From Mycobacterium sp. Z3061 (lineage in GTDB: Bacteria > Actinomycetota > Actinomycetes > Mycobacteriales > Mycobacteriaceae), in assembly GCF_031583025.1 (NCBI RefSeq), contig NZ_CP134062.1:3286001-3350000 (forward strand): DNA of 64,000 nucleotides, written 5' to 3'. Under the pieces are notes generated by a model. The model had not been told where the DNA came from. It did not search any database and saw nothing but the letters and a program-made list of their open reading frames with translations. Below are positions 8,201 through 23,200 of the stretch, piece by piece. A program made the translations under genes and the position numbers. The stretch's first letter is position 1; each line of letters opens with the position of its first letter.

Positions 8201-11200
8201 GGGGTCCCGACGGCCAGCTCGTCTACGTGGGACGTGCGGACGAGCAGGTCAAGATCCGGGGGTACCGGATCGAGTGTGGTGAGGTGGCCGCCGCGTTGGC
8301 AGAGGTAGACGGGGTGGAGCACGCCGCGGTGACGGTCCGCGAAGACCGCCCCGGCGACAAACGTCTGGTGGCGTACGTGACCGGGTCGGTCGCGGCGAAC
8401 CTGGACCCGCACGGGATACGTGCCGCGGTGGCAGAGCGGCTCCCGTCCTACATGGTGCCGGCCGCAGTGATCGCTCTCGAAGCGCTGCCACTGACGATCA
8501 ACGGCAAACTCGACACCAGGGCCTTACCGGCGCCGGCGTTTGTCGACGACGATCACTACCGGGCCCCCTCGACGCCGATCGAAGAAATCATCTCCGGCAT
8601 CTACGCTCACGTGCTCGGCCTCGAGCGGGTTGGTGTGGATCAGTCGTTCTTCGACCTAGGCGGCGATTCGCTGTTGGCCATGCGGGTGGTGGCGGCGATC
8701 AACGGCGCCCTGGATGCCGGTCTTGCCGTCCGGACTCTTTTCGATGCGCCGTCGATCGCCCAGTTGGCGTCGCGGGTCGCAGTGGGGGACAACCGGACAG
8801 AGCCGCTTACGGCAGACTCGCGGCCCCCCGCGATTCCGCTGTCGTACGCCCAGAACCGGTTATGGATCATCGACCAGTTCCAGGGGCCGTCCGCGATCTA
8901 CAACATACCGGCGGCCTTGCGGATATGTGGCCCGCTGGATGTCGAGGCACTCGGTGCCGCGCTGACCGACGTGGTGAGCCGCCACGAGAGCCTCCGCACG
9001 GTGTTCACCGCGGTCCAGGGAGTGCCCATTCAGACAGTGATCCCGTTGCGGCAGGCTGACTTCGGCTGGCGCGTCGTGGATGTGACGACGTGGCCGGCGG
9101 ACCGGATCACCGCGGCGCTCGCTGCCACGGCGTGTCACCACTTCGAACTGGCGAACGAAATCCCGCTACGCGCAGCACTTTTCAGGGTCTCAGAGCAGGA
9201 ACACGTCCTGGTGGTGGTCGTACACCACATCGCAGGTGATGGATGGTCGGTCGGTGTGCTGGCGGCCGACCTGGGTACGGCGTATGTGGCCCGGTCTGCC
9301 GGACAGCCACCCGGCTGGGCTGAATTGCCGGTCCAGTACGCCGATTACACGCTCTGGCAGCGTCGGACCCTCGGTGATCCGGCCGATCCGGACAGCCCGG
9401 CGGCTGGTCAGCTGCGGTATTGGGAGCAGGCGCTGGCCGGGCTGCCCCCGTATGTGGAGTTGCCCACCGACCGGCCGTACCCGCCGGTGGCCGAGCACCG
9501 CGGGGACAAAGTCGCCATCGAATGGCCGGCCGCGGTGGCCCGACGGGTGCGTGAGGTCGCCGGGGCCTACGGTGCGACCAGTTTCATGGTGGTCCAGGCC
9601 GCGCTGGCGGTGCTGCTGTCCAAGCTGAGCGGCAGTCGTGACGTGGCGGTCGGCTTCCCGATCGCCGGTCGCGGCGACCCGGCACTGGACGGGGTGGTGG
9701 GATTCTTCGTCAACACCCTGGTGCTGCGGGTCGACCTGAGCGGGAATCCGAGTTTCGCTGACCTGCTCACCCAGGTGCGGGAGCGCAGCCTGGCCGCCTA
9801 CGAGCGTCGCGATGTGCCGTTCGAAGTGCTGGTCGAACGCCTCAATCCGGCCCGCTCACTGACCCATCACCCACTGATCCAGGTGATGCTGGCGTGGCAG
9901 AACAACACCGCTCCCAACCTCGCGCTGAGCGATCTCGACGTCACGTCCATTCCGGTCGAGACCCACACCGCGCGAATGGATCTGGCGTTCTCGCTGGCCG
10001 AACAGCACACCGAGGACGGCCGGCCCGCGGGGATCGCCGGGACCGTGGAGTTCCGCACCGACGTGTTCGACGCGGCTACCATCGACGCGCTGGCGGGTTG
10101 GCTGGAGACGGTACTGGTCGCCGTAACGAACCACCCGAAGCACCCGCTGTCATCGGTAGATCTCGTCGCGGCCGAGGAGCGGTATCGGCTGAACCGGTGG
10201 GGAAATCGCGCGGTGCTGACCCAGCCCGCACCGCCCGCCGTGTCGATTCCGGAAGCGTGGGCGGTGCAGGTGGCGCGCACCCCGATGGCGGTGGCGTTGA
10301 CATGCGGAGCGCATTCGTGGAGCTACCGCGAACTCGACCAGGCGTCAAACAGGTTGGCCCACTACCTGTCTGCTCGCGGCGCGCATCGCGGAACTCTGGT
10401 CGCGCTGGTCTTCTCGCGATCCGCCGAAGCGATCGTTGCGATGCTGGCGGTACTCAAGTCCGGCGCCGGCTACCTACCGGTCGACCCGGCGCTCCCGCAG
10501 GCGCGGATCGGGTTCATGCTCGCCGACGCCGCGCCGGTGGCCGTGATCACCACCACCGGGCTGATCGAACGCCTCGAGGTGCACGGCGTGCCTGTCATCG
10601 ACATCGCCGACCCTTACCTGCGGTCCTGCCTCGTCACACCGCGGCCGATGCCGACTCCCGACCATCTTGCCTACCTGATCTACACCTCAGGCACCACGGG
10701 TGTGCCGAAAGGCGTGGCAATCACCCACCACAACGTCACGCAACTGTTGCGCATCACCGGCTTCTTCGGCCGCCCGGACCAAAGCGGCTCAGCCGCATTC
10801 GCCGCGACACAGTGGCACTCGTATTCGTTCGACGTCTCGGTCTGGGAGATCTGGGGCGCACTGCTGCGCGGCGGGCGGTTGGTGATCGTGCCGGAGGACG
10901 TGGCCGCCTCGCCCAGCGAATTTCATGACCTGTTGACCGCCGAGCGCATCGACGTGCTCACCCAGACCCCCTCTGCGGCAGGCATGTTAGAGGTTGCGGG
11001 GCTGGAATCGACAGCGCTGGTGGTCGGCGGTGAGGCGTGCCCGCCCGAGCTGGTGGATCGATGGGCGCCCGGCCGGGTGGTCATCAACGCCTACGGGCCC
11101 ACCGAAACCACCGTGTATGCCGCGATGAGCGCACCGCTGCAACCGGATTCGGGTGCGCCGCCGATCGGGTCACCGGTGTCGGGTGCGGCGCTGTTCGTCC

Positions 11201-14200
11201 TGGACCGGTGGCTGCGTCCGGTGCCGACCGGCGTGGTCGGCGAACTGTACGTCGCGGGGCGGGGTCTGGGGGTCGGGTACTGGCGGCGGGCGGCACTGAC
11301 GGCGGCCCGTTTCGTGGCGTGCCCGTTCGGCGGAGCGGGATCACGCATGTACCGCACCGGTGATCTGGTGCGGTGGCGCGATGACGGGCAGTTGGTTTAC
11401 CTCGGGCGCGCCGACGAGCAGGTCAAAATCCGGGGCTACCGCATCGAGTTGGGGGAGGTGCAGGCCGAACTTGCCGCGATCGACGGTGTCAGCCAGGCGG
11501 TGGTGGTCGCGCGTGAGGACCGTCCCGGCGACAAGCGTCTGGTGGGATATGTCACCGGGGCATGTGACCTGCCCCGCATTCGCGCCACCCTGGCCGAGCG
11601 GTTGCCGTCGTACATGGTGCCGGCCGCCGTGGTCGCGTTGAATGCGTTGCCGCTCACCGTCAACGGCAAACTCGACGCCCGCGCCCTGCCCGCGCCGGAG
11701 TATCAGGACACCGACTGCTACCGGGCGCCGGATGGCGTCGTCGAGGAGATCCTGGCCGCGATCTACGCCGAAGTCCTCGGACTCGATCGCGTCGGCGCCG
11801 ACGAACCGTTTTTCGACCTCGGCGGGGACAGCATCCTGGCGATGCAAGTGGTGGCGCGTGCCCGGGATGCGGGCGTGGTGTGCCGCCCGCGTGACGTTTT
11901 CGTCGAACAGACCGTCGCCGGGCTGGCGCGCGTCGCCGTTCTCACCGACGACGACGCCCATCCGGCCGACGAAGGCATCGGGGAACTGGTGCCCACCCCG
12001 ATCATGCGCTGGTTGCAGAGTCAGCGTGGCGCGGTTGATCAGTTCAACCAGACGATGGTGCTGCAGGCGCCGGCCGGCGTCACCGAAGCCGACGTCGTGG
12101 CGATCCTGCAAGCCTTGATCGACCGGCACCCGATGCTGCGACTCACGGGCGACGGTGACGCCTGGTGGGTGCCCGAACCGGGCGCGGATGCCCGCGGCCG
12201 GCTGCAGCGGGTGCCCGAAATCACGCCGGAGACGTTGGCGCAGGCCCGGTCCCGGTTGGACCCGCCGGCCGGTCGGATGCTGTGCGCGCAGTGGGATGCC
12301 GATGCCGGTCAGCTGGCCTTGATCATCCACCACATGGCCGTCGACGGCGTGTCCTGGCGGATTCTGCTGCACGACCTCAACGCTGCCTGGAGCCAAATGC
12401 GCGGTGGCCGTGAGGTGGCGCTGGCTCCGGCCGGCACCTCGTTCCAGCGCTGGGCGTCGTTGCTGAACGAGCACGCCCATGCTCGGTCGGTGATCGACAC
12501 GGCCGACACGTGGCGGCAGCTACTGACCGCCTCGACACAGCTGCCGCCGGTGCAGCCCGACGTCGACACTCTGGGCACCGCCGGGCACGTCTCGGTGACC
12601 CTGGACACCGACACCACCCGGATGGTGCTCGGAGCGGTGCCGACGGCGTTTCACGCTGGGGTGCAAGACATTCTGTTGATCGCGTTCGCCCTCGCGTGGG
12701 CCGAGTTCCTCGGCAGTGACGGCGCGCCGATTCTGATCGACGTCGAGGGACACGGGCGTCACGACGAGATAGCGCCCAGGATTGACGTGTCGCGCACGGT
12801 GGGTTGGTTCACCACCAGATACCCGGTGGCCCTGACCGTCGCGGGACCCGATTGGGCCGAGGTGGCGACCGGGGCCGGGGCGCTCGGGTCAACCATCAAG
12901 GACCTCAAAGAGCAACTACGCACTGTGCCGCATCCCATCACCTACGGCCTCTTGCGCTATCTGAACAACGATGTCGATCTGTCCGGGGCCGAGCCGGCAA
13001 TCGGTTTCAACTACCTGGGCCGCCTCGGCGCGCCCGCCAAGTCGGATGGCCAGGGCTGGTCGATCGGCACCCGAGTCGCCGACAGCAACGCGGGGCTGTC
13101 GCTGTCGCTGATGCACACCGTGGAGGTGAACGCCTTCACCGTCGATACGGAGGCCGGCCCACAACTGCACGCGGACTGGATGTGGGCACCGTCGGCGCTG
13201 GACCGGGTGCAGGTGAACCGGTTGAGCCGGTTGTGGTTTGAGGCCCTCGCCGGCATCTGCGCGCAGGTGCGCGGCGGTGGGGGCGGGCTGACGCCGTCGG
13301 ACATCGTGCCGGCCCGGCTGACCCAGGAACAGATCGACGAACTGCAGTCGCAGTACCGCATCGTCGATGTGCTGCCGCTGACCCCCGTGCAGCAAGGGTT
13401 GCTCTTCCACGCCGCCGCCACCGGTGGCGACGTGTACGCGGTGCAACTGGATTTCGCGATCGTCGGTGCTGTCGACCCCCAGCGGCTGCGTGATGCCGTG
13501 CAGTCCGTTCTCACCCGGCATCCGAATCTGGCGGCCCGCTTCTGTGACCATGAGCCGGTTCAGCTCATCCCGGCCGACCCTGCGCTGCCGTGGCAATACC
13601 TGCAACTCGGCACCGACGAGCAGGTCCGGCAGGTGTGTGCCGCCGAACGCGCCGCGGTGTGCGACCTCGCGGATCCACCTTCCTTCCGCGCGGCCTTGAT
13701 TCGTACCGGGGAGGACCGGCACCGGTTGGTGCTGACCAACCACCACATCGTCGTCGACGGCTGGTCGATGCCGATCATCCTGCGGGAGATCTTCGCCGCC
13801 TATCACGGGCAGCGGTTACCGGCGGCCGTGCCCTACCGGCGCTTCGTGACTTGGCTGGCCGACCGAGACGGTGTGGCCGCCGCGGAAGCCTGGCGGCAGG
13901 CGCTGCAGGACTTCGACACCCCCACACTGATCGGTACGCCCGGCCGGTCGGGGCCCGGCCCTCGGCGCGCGACTTTGTTCCGGCTACCTGCGGCTACCAC
14001 GCGGGCCCTCAACGAGCTGGCGCGCGCTCACCACACAACTGTCAATATTGTTCTGCAGGGCGCGTTTTCGCAGCTTTTGGTGCGCCTGACCGGCCAGCAC
14101 GACATCGCCTTCGGCACCACCGTATCGGGGCGGCCTGCCGAGGTGGCCGGTGCCGACGCGATGGTGGGCCTGTTCATCAACACGGTGCCGGTGCGCGCGA

Positions 14201-17200
14201 AGCTCACGGCGGGGACCACCACGGCGGACCTGCTGAGGCAGTTACATGGCGCGCACCGCGACACCCTCGAGCATCAGCACCTGGCGCTCAGTGAGATCCA
14301 TCGAATCAGCGGTCACGACATACTCTTTGACACCCTGTTCGTGTATCAGAACTTTCCGATCGACGCCGCGGCGCTCTCGGATGCCGACGGGCTGGTCATC
14401 TCGGAGATGTCGCGGCACGACTACAACCACTATCCGCTGACGATCCAGGCGCTCCCCGGCACCGAACTGGGGTTGCGGGTCGAATTCGACCCCGACGTTT
14501 TCGACACCGCCGGCATCGACGCGCTGATCCGTGGCTTCGAGCGGGTATTGGTCGCGATGACGGCCGATCCGGGCCGGCCGCTGTCGTCGATGGACGTCCT
14601 TGATGTCAATGAGCGTGCCCGCCTGGAGCAGTGGGGTAACCGGGCCGTGCTCAGTCGGCCGGTGCCCGCGGCGGCATCGATTCCAGTTTTATGGGCGGCT
14701 CAGGTCGCGCGGTCGCCCGACACGGTAGCGCTGCGCTTCCAAGGTGATTCGATCACCTATCGCGAACTGGAGGACACTGCGAACCGACTCGCGCACATGT
14801 TGGCCGGGGCCGGCGCGCGCCCGGGAACATCTGTGGCGCTGGTGTTTCCACGTTCGGCCCAGGCGGTCGCGGCGATCCTGGCGGTCCTGAAGACCGGGGC
14901 CGCGTATCTGCCGATCGATCCGGCACTGCCGGAAGCCCGCATCGCCTTCATGCTCGAGGACACCGCCCCGGTTGCCGCGGTGACCACCGGTGCGCTAGCC
15001 GACCGGCTCGCCGGGCATGACCTACCGGTCATCGACATCGGTGAGCTTGCGGATCTCGGCAGTCCACCGGGCCCCGCCTTACCCGCGCCTGGACCCGACG
15101 ACATCGCCTACCTCATCTACACTTCGGGCACTACGGGCGTCCCGAAAGGCGTTGCCGTCACCCATCGCAACGTCACGCAACTGCTCGGTTCGCTCGGTAC
15201 CCACATCCAGCACTCGGAGCAGGTATGGTCCCAGTGGCATTCGCTGGCGTTCGACGTCTCGGTGTGCGAGATCTTCGGTGCCCTGTTGTCCGGCGGCCGC
15301 CTGGTCGTGGTGCCCGAGTCGGTGACTCGCGCACCCGAGGAATTTCACGCACTGCTTGCCGCCGAACGGGTGACGGTGCTGAGCCAGACACCTTCGGCGT
15401 TCTACGCGCTGCAGGCCGCCGACGGGCTGTCACCGGCTGCAGGCCGGCCGCTCCAACTCGAAACGGTGTTGTTCGCCGGGGAAGCACTGGAACCGCAACG
15501 TCTTCGGGCCTGGCTGAGGAATCACCCGCGATCGCCGCGTCTGCTGAACCTGTACGGCACCACCGAGACCACGGTGCACGCCTCAGTGCGGGAGATCGTC
15601 GCGAGCGATGTCGACGCCGGCGACAGCCCCATCGGTGTGCCGTTGAGCCATCTCGGGTTCTTCGTGCTGGACGGCTGGTTGCGTCCGGTGCCGCCGGGGG
15701 TGGTGGGGGAGTTGTACGTGGCCGGCGGTGCCGTGGGAGTGGGGTATTGGCGTCGGGGTCCGTTGACGGCGGCCCGGTTCGTAGCCTGTCCGTTCGGGCG
15801 GCCAGGGGCACGGATGTACCGCACCGGGGACCTGGTGTGCTGGGGAGGGGACGGTCAGCTCCGCTATCTGGGGCGCGCGGACGAACAGGTCAAAGTCCGC
15901 GGGTACCGGATCGAACTCGGCGAGGTGCAGAACGCACTACTGGCCTGCCCGCAGGTCGACCAGGCCGTTGCCGCCGTGCCGGAGAACGTCACCGGCGGCA
16001 CAAACCTCGTCGCTTACATCACCCTGTCGCACGACACCACAGCAGCACCGGATACCGGTCGGGACACGGAGATCGTCGAACAGTGGCAGCATCTCTACGA
16101 CGACTTGTACGGGCCCGGCGACGCAGCCGCCGCAACGGGTTTCGGCCTGGATTTTCGGGGCTGGAACAGCAGCTACAGCGGTGAGCCCATCCCCGTCGAG
16201 CAGATGCGGGAATGGCGTTCGGCCACGGTGGATCGGATCCTGGCCCTGCAGCCGCGGCGCCTGCTGGAGATCGGCGCCGGCTCCGGACTGCTGCTGTCGC
16301 AGATCGCTCCGCACTGCGAGGAGTATGTCGCCACTGACCTGTCCGAGGTCGCCATCGGCAACTTGGCGGCGGCATTGCGCCACATCCCGTGGCGTGACCG
16401 CGTCCGGCTGCTGGCCCAGCCCGCCCACGTGCGGGCCGGACTGCCGCACAACCACTTCGACACCGTCGTCCTCAACTCGATCGTCCAGTATTTCCCGAAC
16501 GCGGGGTACCTGAAACAGGTCATCGACAACGTCATGGACCTGCTGGCCCCCGGCGGCACGCTGTTCCTCGGCGACGTCCGCAACCTCACCCTGCGGGGCG
16601 CGTTCTACACGTCGGTCGCGTATGCCCAAACCGCCGGCGACGCCGACGAGATCCGCAGAAGGGTCCGCCGCGCCGTCATCAGCGAATCCGAATTGCTGCT
16701 GGCGCCCGAATTTTTCTCGACCTGGGCGGCCGGTCATTCGGCGGTGGCCGGGATCGACATCCAGGTCAAACGCGGGTCCGCCGACAACGAGCTGAACCGG
16801 TACCGCTATGACGTGGTCGTACACAAGTCCCCGGCACCGGTGCGGTCACTTGCCACCGCACCCACCTGGCCGTGGAGTGGGGATGCGCGGTTGCTCGCCC
16901 GGTTGCGCTCCGATCGTCCCGGCGCCGTGCGCATCACCGGCATTCCCCGCACCGGACTGATCGACGACGTACTCCGCGAGCAGTCCCTCGTCGCCGGTAT
17001 GTCCCCTGCCGACGCCGGGACCCGTGCTGAGAGCGTCAGGCCCGAGGAGTTGTACCGCCTCGGGGCGGCCGCCGGATACCACGTCGCGGTCACCTGGGGT
17101 GCCCAGCCCGGCACGCTCGACGCCGTCTTCCTGACCGACGCAGCGCCGTTGACCGATGTGTATCTGTCCGGCAAGGACATTCGGCGGGGCGCCGCCCACG

Positions 17201-20200
17201 CCAACGACCCACACACCAGCAGCACGATCGATGCGGTGCGCCGGCAGTTGAGCGCCCAGCTGCCCGCCTACATGGTGCCGGCGCACATAGTGGTGCTCGA
17301 GGGGTTCCCGCTGACATCGTCGGGCAAGTTGGACCGGAAGTCTCTGCCGGCACCGGAATATCAAGACGCGCAACACTATCGGGCCCCGGTCGGCGTCGTC
17401 GAGGAGGTGCTGGCCGGGATCTACGCCCAGGTGCTGGGGTTGGCGCGCGTCGGCGTGGACGAATCCTTCTTCGAGTTGGGCGGCGACAGCATCCTGTCGA
17501 TGCAGGTGGTCGCGCGGGCGCGGGCCGCCGGGGTGCTCTGTAAGCCGCGCGACATCTTCGTGGAGCAGACGGTCGCCGGGGTGGCCAGGGTGGCCACGGT
17601 CGCCGACGGCGCCGTCGGCGTGGTCGACGACGACGGCGGCGGGCCGGTTCCGGCCACTCCGATCATGTGGTGGTGGCGCGGCCTCGAAGGCGGCCGCGAC
17701 CAGCTCAGTCAGGCCGTGGTGTTGCAGGCGCCCGCCGACGTGACCGAGGACGACGTGGCGGTCGTGCTGCAGGCCCTGCTCGACCACCACCCCATGCTTC
17801 GGCTACGAGTGGTCGAGGACGTTTCGGGGGATTGGTCGCTCACGGTGCCCGACCCGGGTTCGGTGTCCGCGGCGAGTTGCCTGCAGACAGTGCCGGAATG
17901 GTCCGATGAGGCGCTGACGGCGACCCGGTCGCGCCTGCGGCCGGCCGCAGGGGTGATGTTGAGCGCCCTGTGGGTTGCCGGCGATCGACAGCTGGTCTTG
18001 ATGATTCATCACCTGGCCGTCGACGGCGTATCGTGGCGAATCCTGCTCAGCGACTGGATAACCGGGTGGGCTCAGCACAGTCATGGGCAGCCGGTGGCGT
18101 TGTCCGGAACCGGCACATCTTTTCGGCGCTGGGCGTCGCTGCTGGGCGAGTATGCGGGCCGCCCCGAGGTGGTGCGGACGGCGCCGGCATGGCGGCAGGT
18201 GCTGGCGACTCCCGCGGCGCTACCGGCGGTTCGTCCGGACGTGGACACCCACGCCAGTGCCGGCCACCTGTCGGTGTCGCTCGACGCAGAGACCACATCC
18301 ATGCTGCTCGGTGTTGTACCGGCAGCCTTTCATGCCGGCCTGCAAGACATTCTGCTGATCGCCTTCGGTTTGGCATGGGCAGAGTTCGCCGGCCGCGGGT
18401 GCACGGCGACCGGCATCGACGTCGAAGGGCACGGACGTTACGAGGACGTGGTGGCGGATGTCGACCTGTCCCGCACCGTCGGTTGGTTCACCACGAAATA
18501 CCCGGTGGCCCTCGACCTGGACCGGCTGGACTGGACGCAGGTCGTCACCGGCGACCCGGCGCTGGGCGCAGTGATCAAAGCAGCCAAGGAACAGCTGCGC
18601 GCGCTCCCACACCCGCTGACCTTCGGAGTGTTGCGTTACCTCAACGAGGACGTCGACCTGTCCGGCCCCGACCCGGCAGTCCTGTTCAATTACCTCGGCC
18701 GGCTGGGTGATTCGCCGGCGCTGCTGCCCGCAGACGGTTGGCGCCCATTGCAGCGGCCACTACCCACTGACGCGATCTCGACTCCGTTGACGCACGCCGT
18801 CTCGGTCAACGCCGGCACGCTCGACACCGGGGAAGGGCCGCGCCTGCAGGCGAACTGGACATGGGCGCCCTCGGCCCTGGACGAAACGCAGATCAGTCGG
18901 CTGAGCCAACTCTGGTTCGACGCGCTGGCCGGCGTATGCGCGCACGTGCGACGCGGCGGAGGGGGGCTGACGCCGTCCGACATCGCTCCGGCCCGGTTGA
19001 GTCAGTGCCAGATCGATGAGCTGGAGTGCGGTCAACTGGTCGCCGACGTGCTGCCGCTGACCCCGTTGCAACGAGGGTTGCTCTTTCACGCGGACACTGC
19101 GGAGGACGATGTCTATGCGGTGCAACTGGATTTCACCGTCAGTGGCCCGCTCGATCCCGCGCGCCTGCACGCCGCGGTCCAAGCGGTGGCCGCTCGGCAT
19201 CCCCACCTCTGCGCCCGATTCACCGAAGAGTTCGACGAACCGGTGCAGATCATCCCTGCCCGCCCCGAGGTGCCGTGGCAATACCTGGAACTCGAGAACC
19301 ACCAGATCGAGGCGGTGTGCGCGGCCGAGCGCGCCGCCGTGTGCGACCTGACGAATTCGCCGGCGCTCCGGACGGCCCTGATCCGCACCGGCGAACACCT
19401 GCACACCTTCGTGCTCACGAACCACCACATCGTGCTCGACGGCTGGTCGCTGCCGATACTGCTGCAAGAGATCTTCGCCAGTTATCACGGGCACCCGCTG
19501 GCTTCTCCCGTGCCGTTTCGCCGTTATGTCACCTGGCTCGCCGATCGAGATGTCTCCGCGGCCCGGGCCGTATGGCAGGAGATGCTGGCAGGTTTCGAGG
19601 TACCGACGCTCGTCGCGCCGGGCAATCAGTTGCAGGCAGGGCGGCAAAGTGCTGCCTCGTTCACGCTGCCCGCCGAAATGACCACGGCGGTGGGCGATTT
19701 GGCGCGCTCCAGTCACACCACCGCCAATATTGTGCTGCAAGGCGCGTGGGCGCAGCTGTTGATGTGGCTGACCGGCAGCCGCGACGTCGTCTTCGGGACC
19801 GTCGTCGCCGGGAGGCCGTCCGAGCTGGCCGGCGCCGAGACGATGCTGGGACTCTTGATCAACACGGTGCCGGTGCGCGCCACGATCACCCCGGCCACCA
19901 CCACCGTAGAACTCGTCGACTTTCTGCAACGCGCCAACAACGACACCCTGGAGCATCAGCACCTGTCGCTCAACGAAATCCATCGCATCGCCGGCCAGCA
20001 ACTGCTGTTCGACACGCTTTTCGTATACCAGAACTACCCGGTCGACACCGCGGCGCTGCTCGATGCCCAAGATCTGGTCATCGCCCAAGGCGTCGGCCGC
20101 GACCTGACCCACTACCCGTTGACCATTCGCGTCCTGCCAGGGACCGAGTTGACCCTGCGGGTGCAATTCGACGCCGACCGGTTCGCCGCCGAAGACATCA

Positions 20201-23200
20201 ACACGCTTGTCGCGCGGTTCGAACATCTGTTGGCGGCCATGACCGCCGACCCGGCGCGCCGGTTGTGCTCTCTCGATGTGCTCGACTGCGGTGAGCACGC
20301 CCGGCTGGCCGAGTGGGGCAACCGGGCGGCGCTGAGTCGACCGGCCGGCGGGACAGCGTCGATTCCGGTGTCGATTCCGGTGTTGTGGGCAGCTCAGGTT
20401 GGGCGTACCCCCGCGGCGGTCGCGGTGTGCGCCGACGGCGATTCGATGACTTATCGCGAGCTCGACGACCTCGCGGATCGAATGGCGCAGCTGTTGGCAA
20501 GACACGGTGCTGGCCCTGGAACGGTTGTCGCTCTGCTGCTTTCGAGATCCGCTCAGGCCATCGCGGCAATTCTGGCGGTGCTGAAAACGGGGGCCGCCTA
20601 TCTGCCGATCGACCCGGGGCTGCCCGCGGCGAGGATCGAATTCATGCTCACCGACGCCGCGCCGATGGTCGCGCTCACCACCGGTGCCCTGGCTGCGCGG
20701 TTCGACGGGTTCGCCGGCCCGGTGATCGATGTCGATCACTCTGACCTGCACGAGTTCCCGGGTGCACCGCTGCCGGGACCGGCGCCCGACGACATCGCCT
20801 ACCTCATCTATACCTCTGGCACTACCGGAGTTCCCAAAGGTGTTGCCATAACTCATCACAACGTGACCGGGATGCTCAGTGTGCTGGCTGACCGCCTGCC
20901 GCCCCGGGGAGTGTGGTCGCAATGTCATTCGCTGGCTTTCGATTTCTCGGTGTGGGAGATCTTCGGCGCGCTGCTCAGTGGTGGGCGGCTGGTCGTGGTG
21001 CCCGACTCAGTGGCCCGTTCGGCGCAGGACCTCCATGCCATGCTGGTCGCTGAAAAGGTCAGCGTGTTGAGCCAAACCCCTTCTGCGTTCTACGCGTTGC
21101 AGTCCGCGGACGCGGTCAGCTCCGAGTCGAGCCTTCGATCGCAGCTCGACACCGTGGTCTTTGGTGGCGAAGCGCTCGAACCGCAGCGGCTCGGCGCATG
21201 GCCGGACGACCACCGCGGCTTACCGCACCTGCTCAACCTCTACGGCATCACCGAGACGACGGTGCACGCGTCGATACGGAAGATCGTCGCCGACGACCGC
21301 GAAAGAGCTTGCAGCCCCATCGGAAGGCCGCTGGATCACCTCGGCTTTCTCGTGCTGGACGGCTGGCTGCGACCGGTGCCCGTGGGTGTGGTGGGTGAGC
21401 TGTATGTCGCCGGTGCGGGGCTGGGAACCGGGTATGTAGGACGGCAGGGGCTGACGGCAGCGCGATTTGTGGCGTGCCCGTTCGGCGCTCCCGGAACCCG
21501 CATGTATCGCACCGGGGACCTGGTGTCGTGGGGCGCCGACGGGGAACTGCTGTATGTGGGGCGGGGTGATCATCAGGTCAAGATCCGCGGCTACCGCATC
21601 GAACTCGGAGAAGTCCGCGCGGCTCTGGCCGGGTTGCCCGGGGTGGAGCAGGCGGTGGTCATCGCCCGCGAGGACCGTCCCGGGGACAAACGGCTCGTCG
21701 GCTACCTCACCGAGTCAGTGCCCGGTGTGGTCGATGCGTCCGCGGCGCGGCAAGCGCTGGCTCAGCTCTTGCCCGCGTACATGGTGCCGGCCGCGCTCGT
21801 GGTAGTCGACGCGATGCCGTTGACCGTCAACGGCAAACTCGACCAGCGGGCTCTGCCCATGCCGGATTACGGCGCCGGGGTATCTCGTGCTCCCGCCAAT
21901 CCGCTGGAGGAGATCCTGGCCGGTATCCAAGCGCAGATACTCGGTCTGGAGCGGGTAGGCGTGGAGGAGTCGTTCTTCGATCTGGGCGGGGATTCGCTGT
22001 CAGCGATGCGTCTGGTCGCCGCAGTCAACACCACACTCCATGCCGGGCTGTCGGTGCGCATGGTGTTCGAGTCGCCGACAATTGCCCTGCTGGCGGCGCG
22101 CGTCGGTTCCACCCCTGCCGGGCGGGATCCGCTGACCGCGGGCCGGCGGCCCGCCGTAGTTCCGTTGTCGTCCGCGCAGAGCCGATTGTGGTTCCTGCAC
22201 CAATTCCACGGCCCCTCAGCGATATACAACATTCCGGTGGTGTTGCGGCTGCGCGGGCAGCTGGACGAGAACGCCTTGGGCGCGGCGTTCGTCGACGTAG
22301 TCACCCGCCACGAAATCCTGCGCACGGTGTTCGCGATGTCGGAGGGGATACCGCAGCAGGTGGTTCTGCCCGTCGACAAGGCGGACCCGGGCTGGCGCAC
22401 CGTCGACGCGACAGCGTGGTCGGACCGGCAGCTCACCGAGGCCATCGACGCAGTGGGCCGGCACGCATTCGACCTCACCACTGAAATCCCAATACGCGCA
22501 GAGCTTTTCGCGGTGACACCGGACGAGCACCTGCTGGCGTTCGTCGTGCACCACATTGCGGGGGACGGGTGGTCGATCGCCCCGCTGGCCCGCGACCTCG
22601 GGCTGGCCTACGCGGCGCGGTGCGCAGCCGGCTCGCCGCAATGGTCGGAGTTGCCGGTTCAGTACGCCGATTACGCGCTGTGGCAACGAGAGAGCCTCGG
22701 CGATCCGTCGGATCCGGCCAGCCGGTTGAGTCGCCAGCTGGCCTACTGGGAAGACGTGCTGAGCGGCCTTCCCGAACGGGTGCAGTTGCCCACCGACCGC
22801 CCCTACCCGTCGGCGGCCGACTATCGCGGTGCCAGCGTAGCGGTGCAGTGGCCGGTGCAGTTGCAGCGGCAGGTGCGAGATCTGGCCCGCGAGCATCATG
22901 CGACCGCTTTCATGGTGGTGCAGGCTGCGCTGGCGGTGTTGTTGGCCAAACTCAGCGCCAGTTCTGATGTCGCAGTTGGGTTTCCGGTCGCCGGTCGCAG
23001 CGACCCGGCGCTGGATGATCTGGTGGGGTGTTTCGTCAACACCCTGGTGCTGCGGGTCGATTTCGCCGGTGACCCGACGGTGGGTGAGCTGCTGGACCAG
23101 GTGCGCGAGCGCAGCCTGGCCGCCTACGAACACCAGGACGTGCCTTTCGAGCTCCTGGTCGAGCGACTCAATCCGACCCGGTCACTGACCCACCACCCGC

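Noticed and set aside
18760-20928. 722-residue antisense frame in the NRPS
   Set aside because: Composition is that of a GC-rich shadow, and it lies entirely within intact C4-A4 coding sequence.
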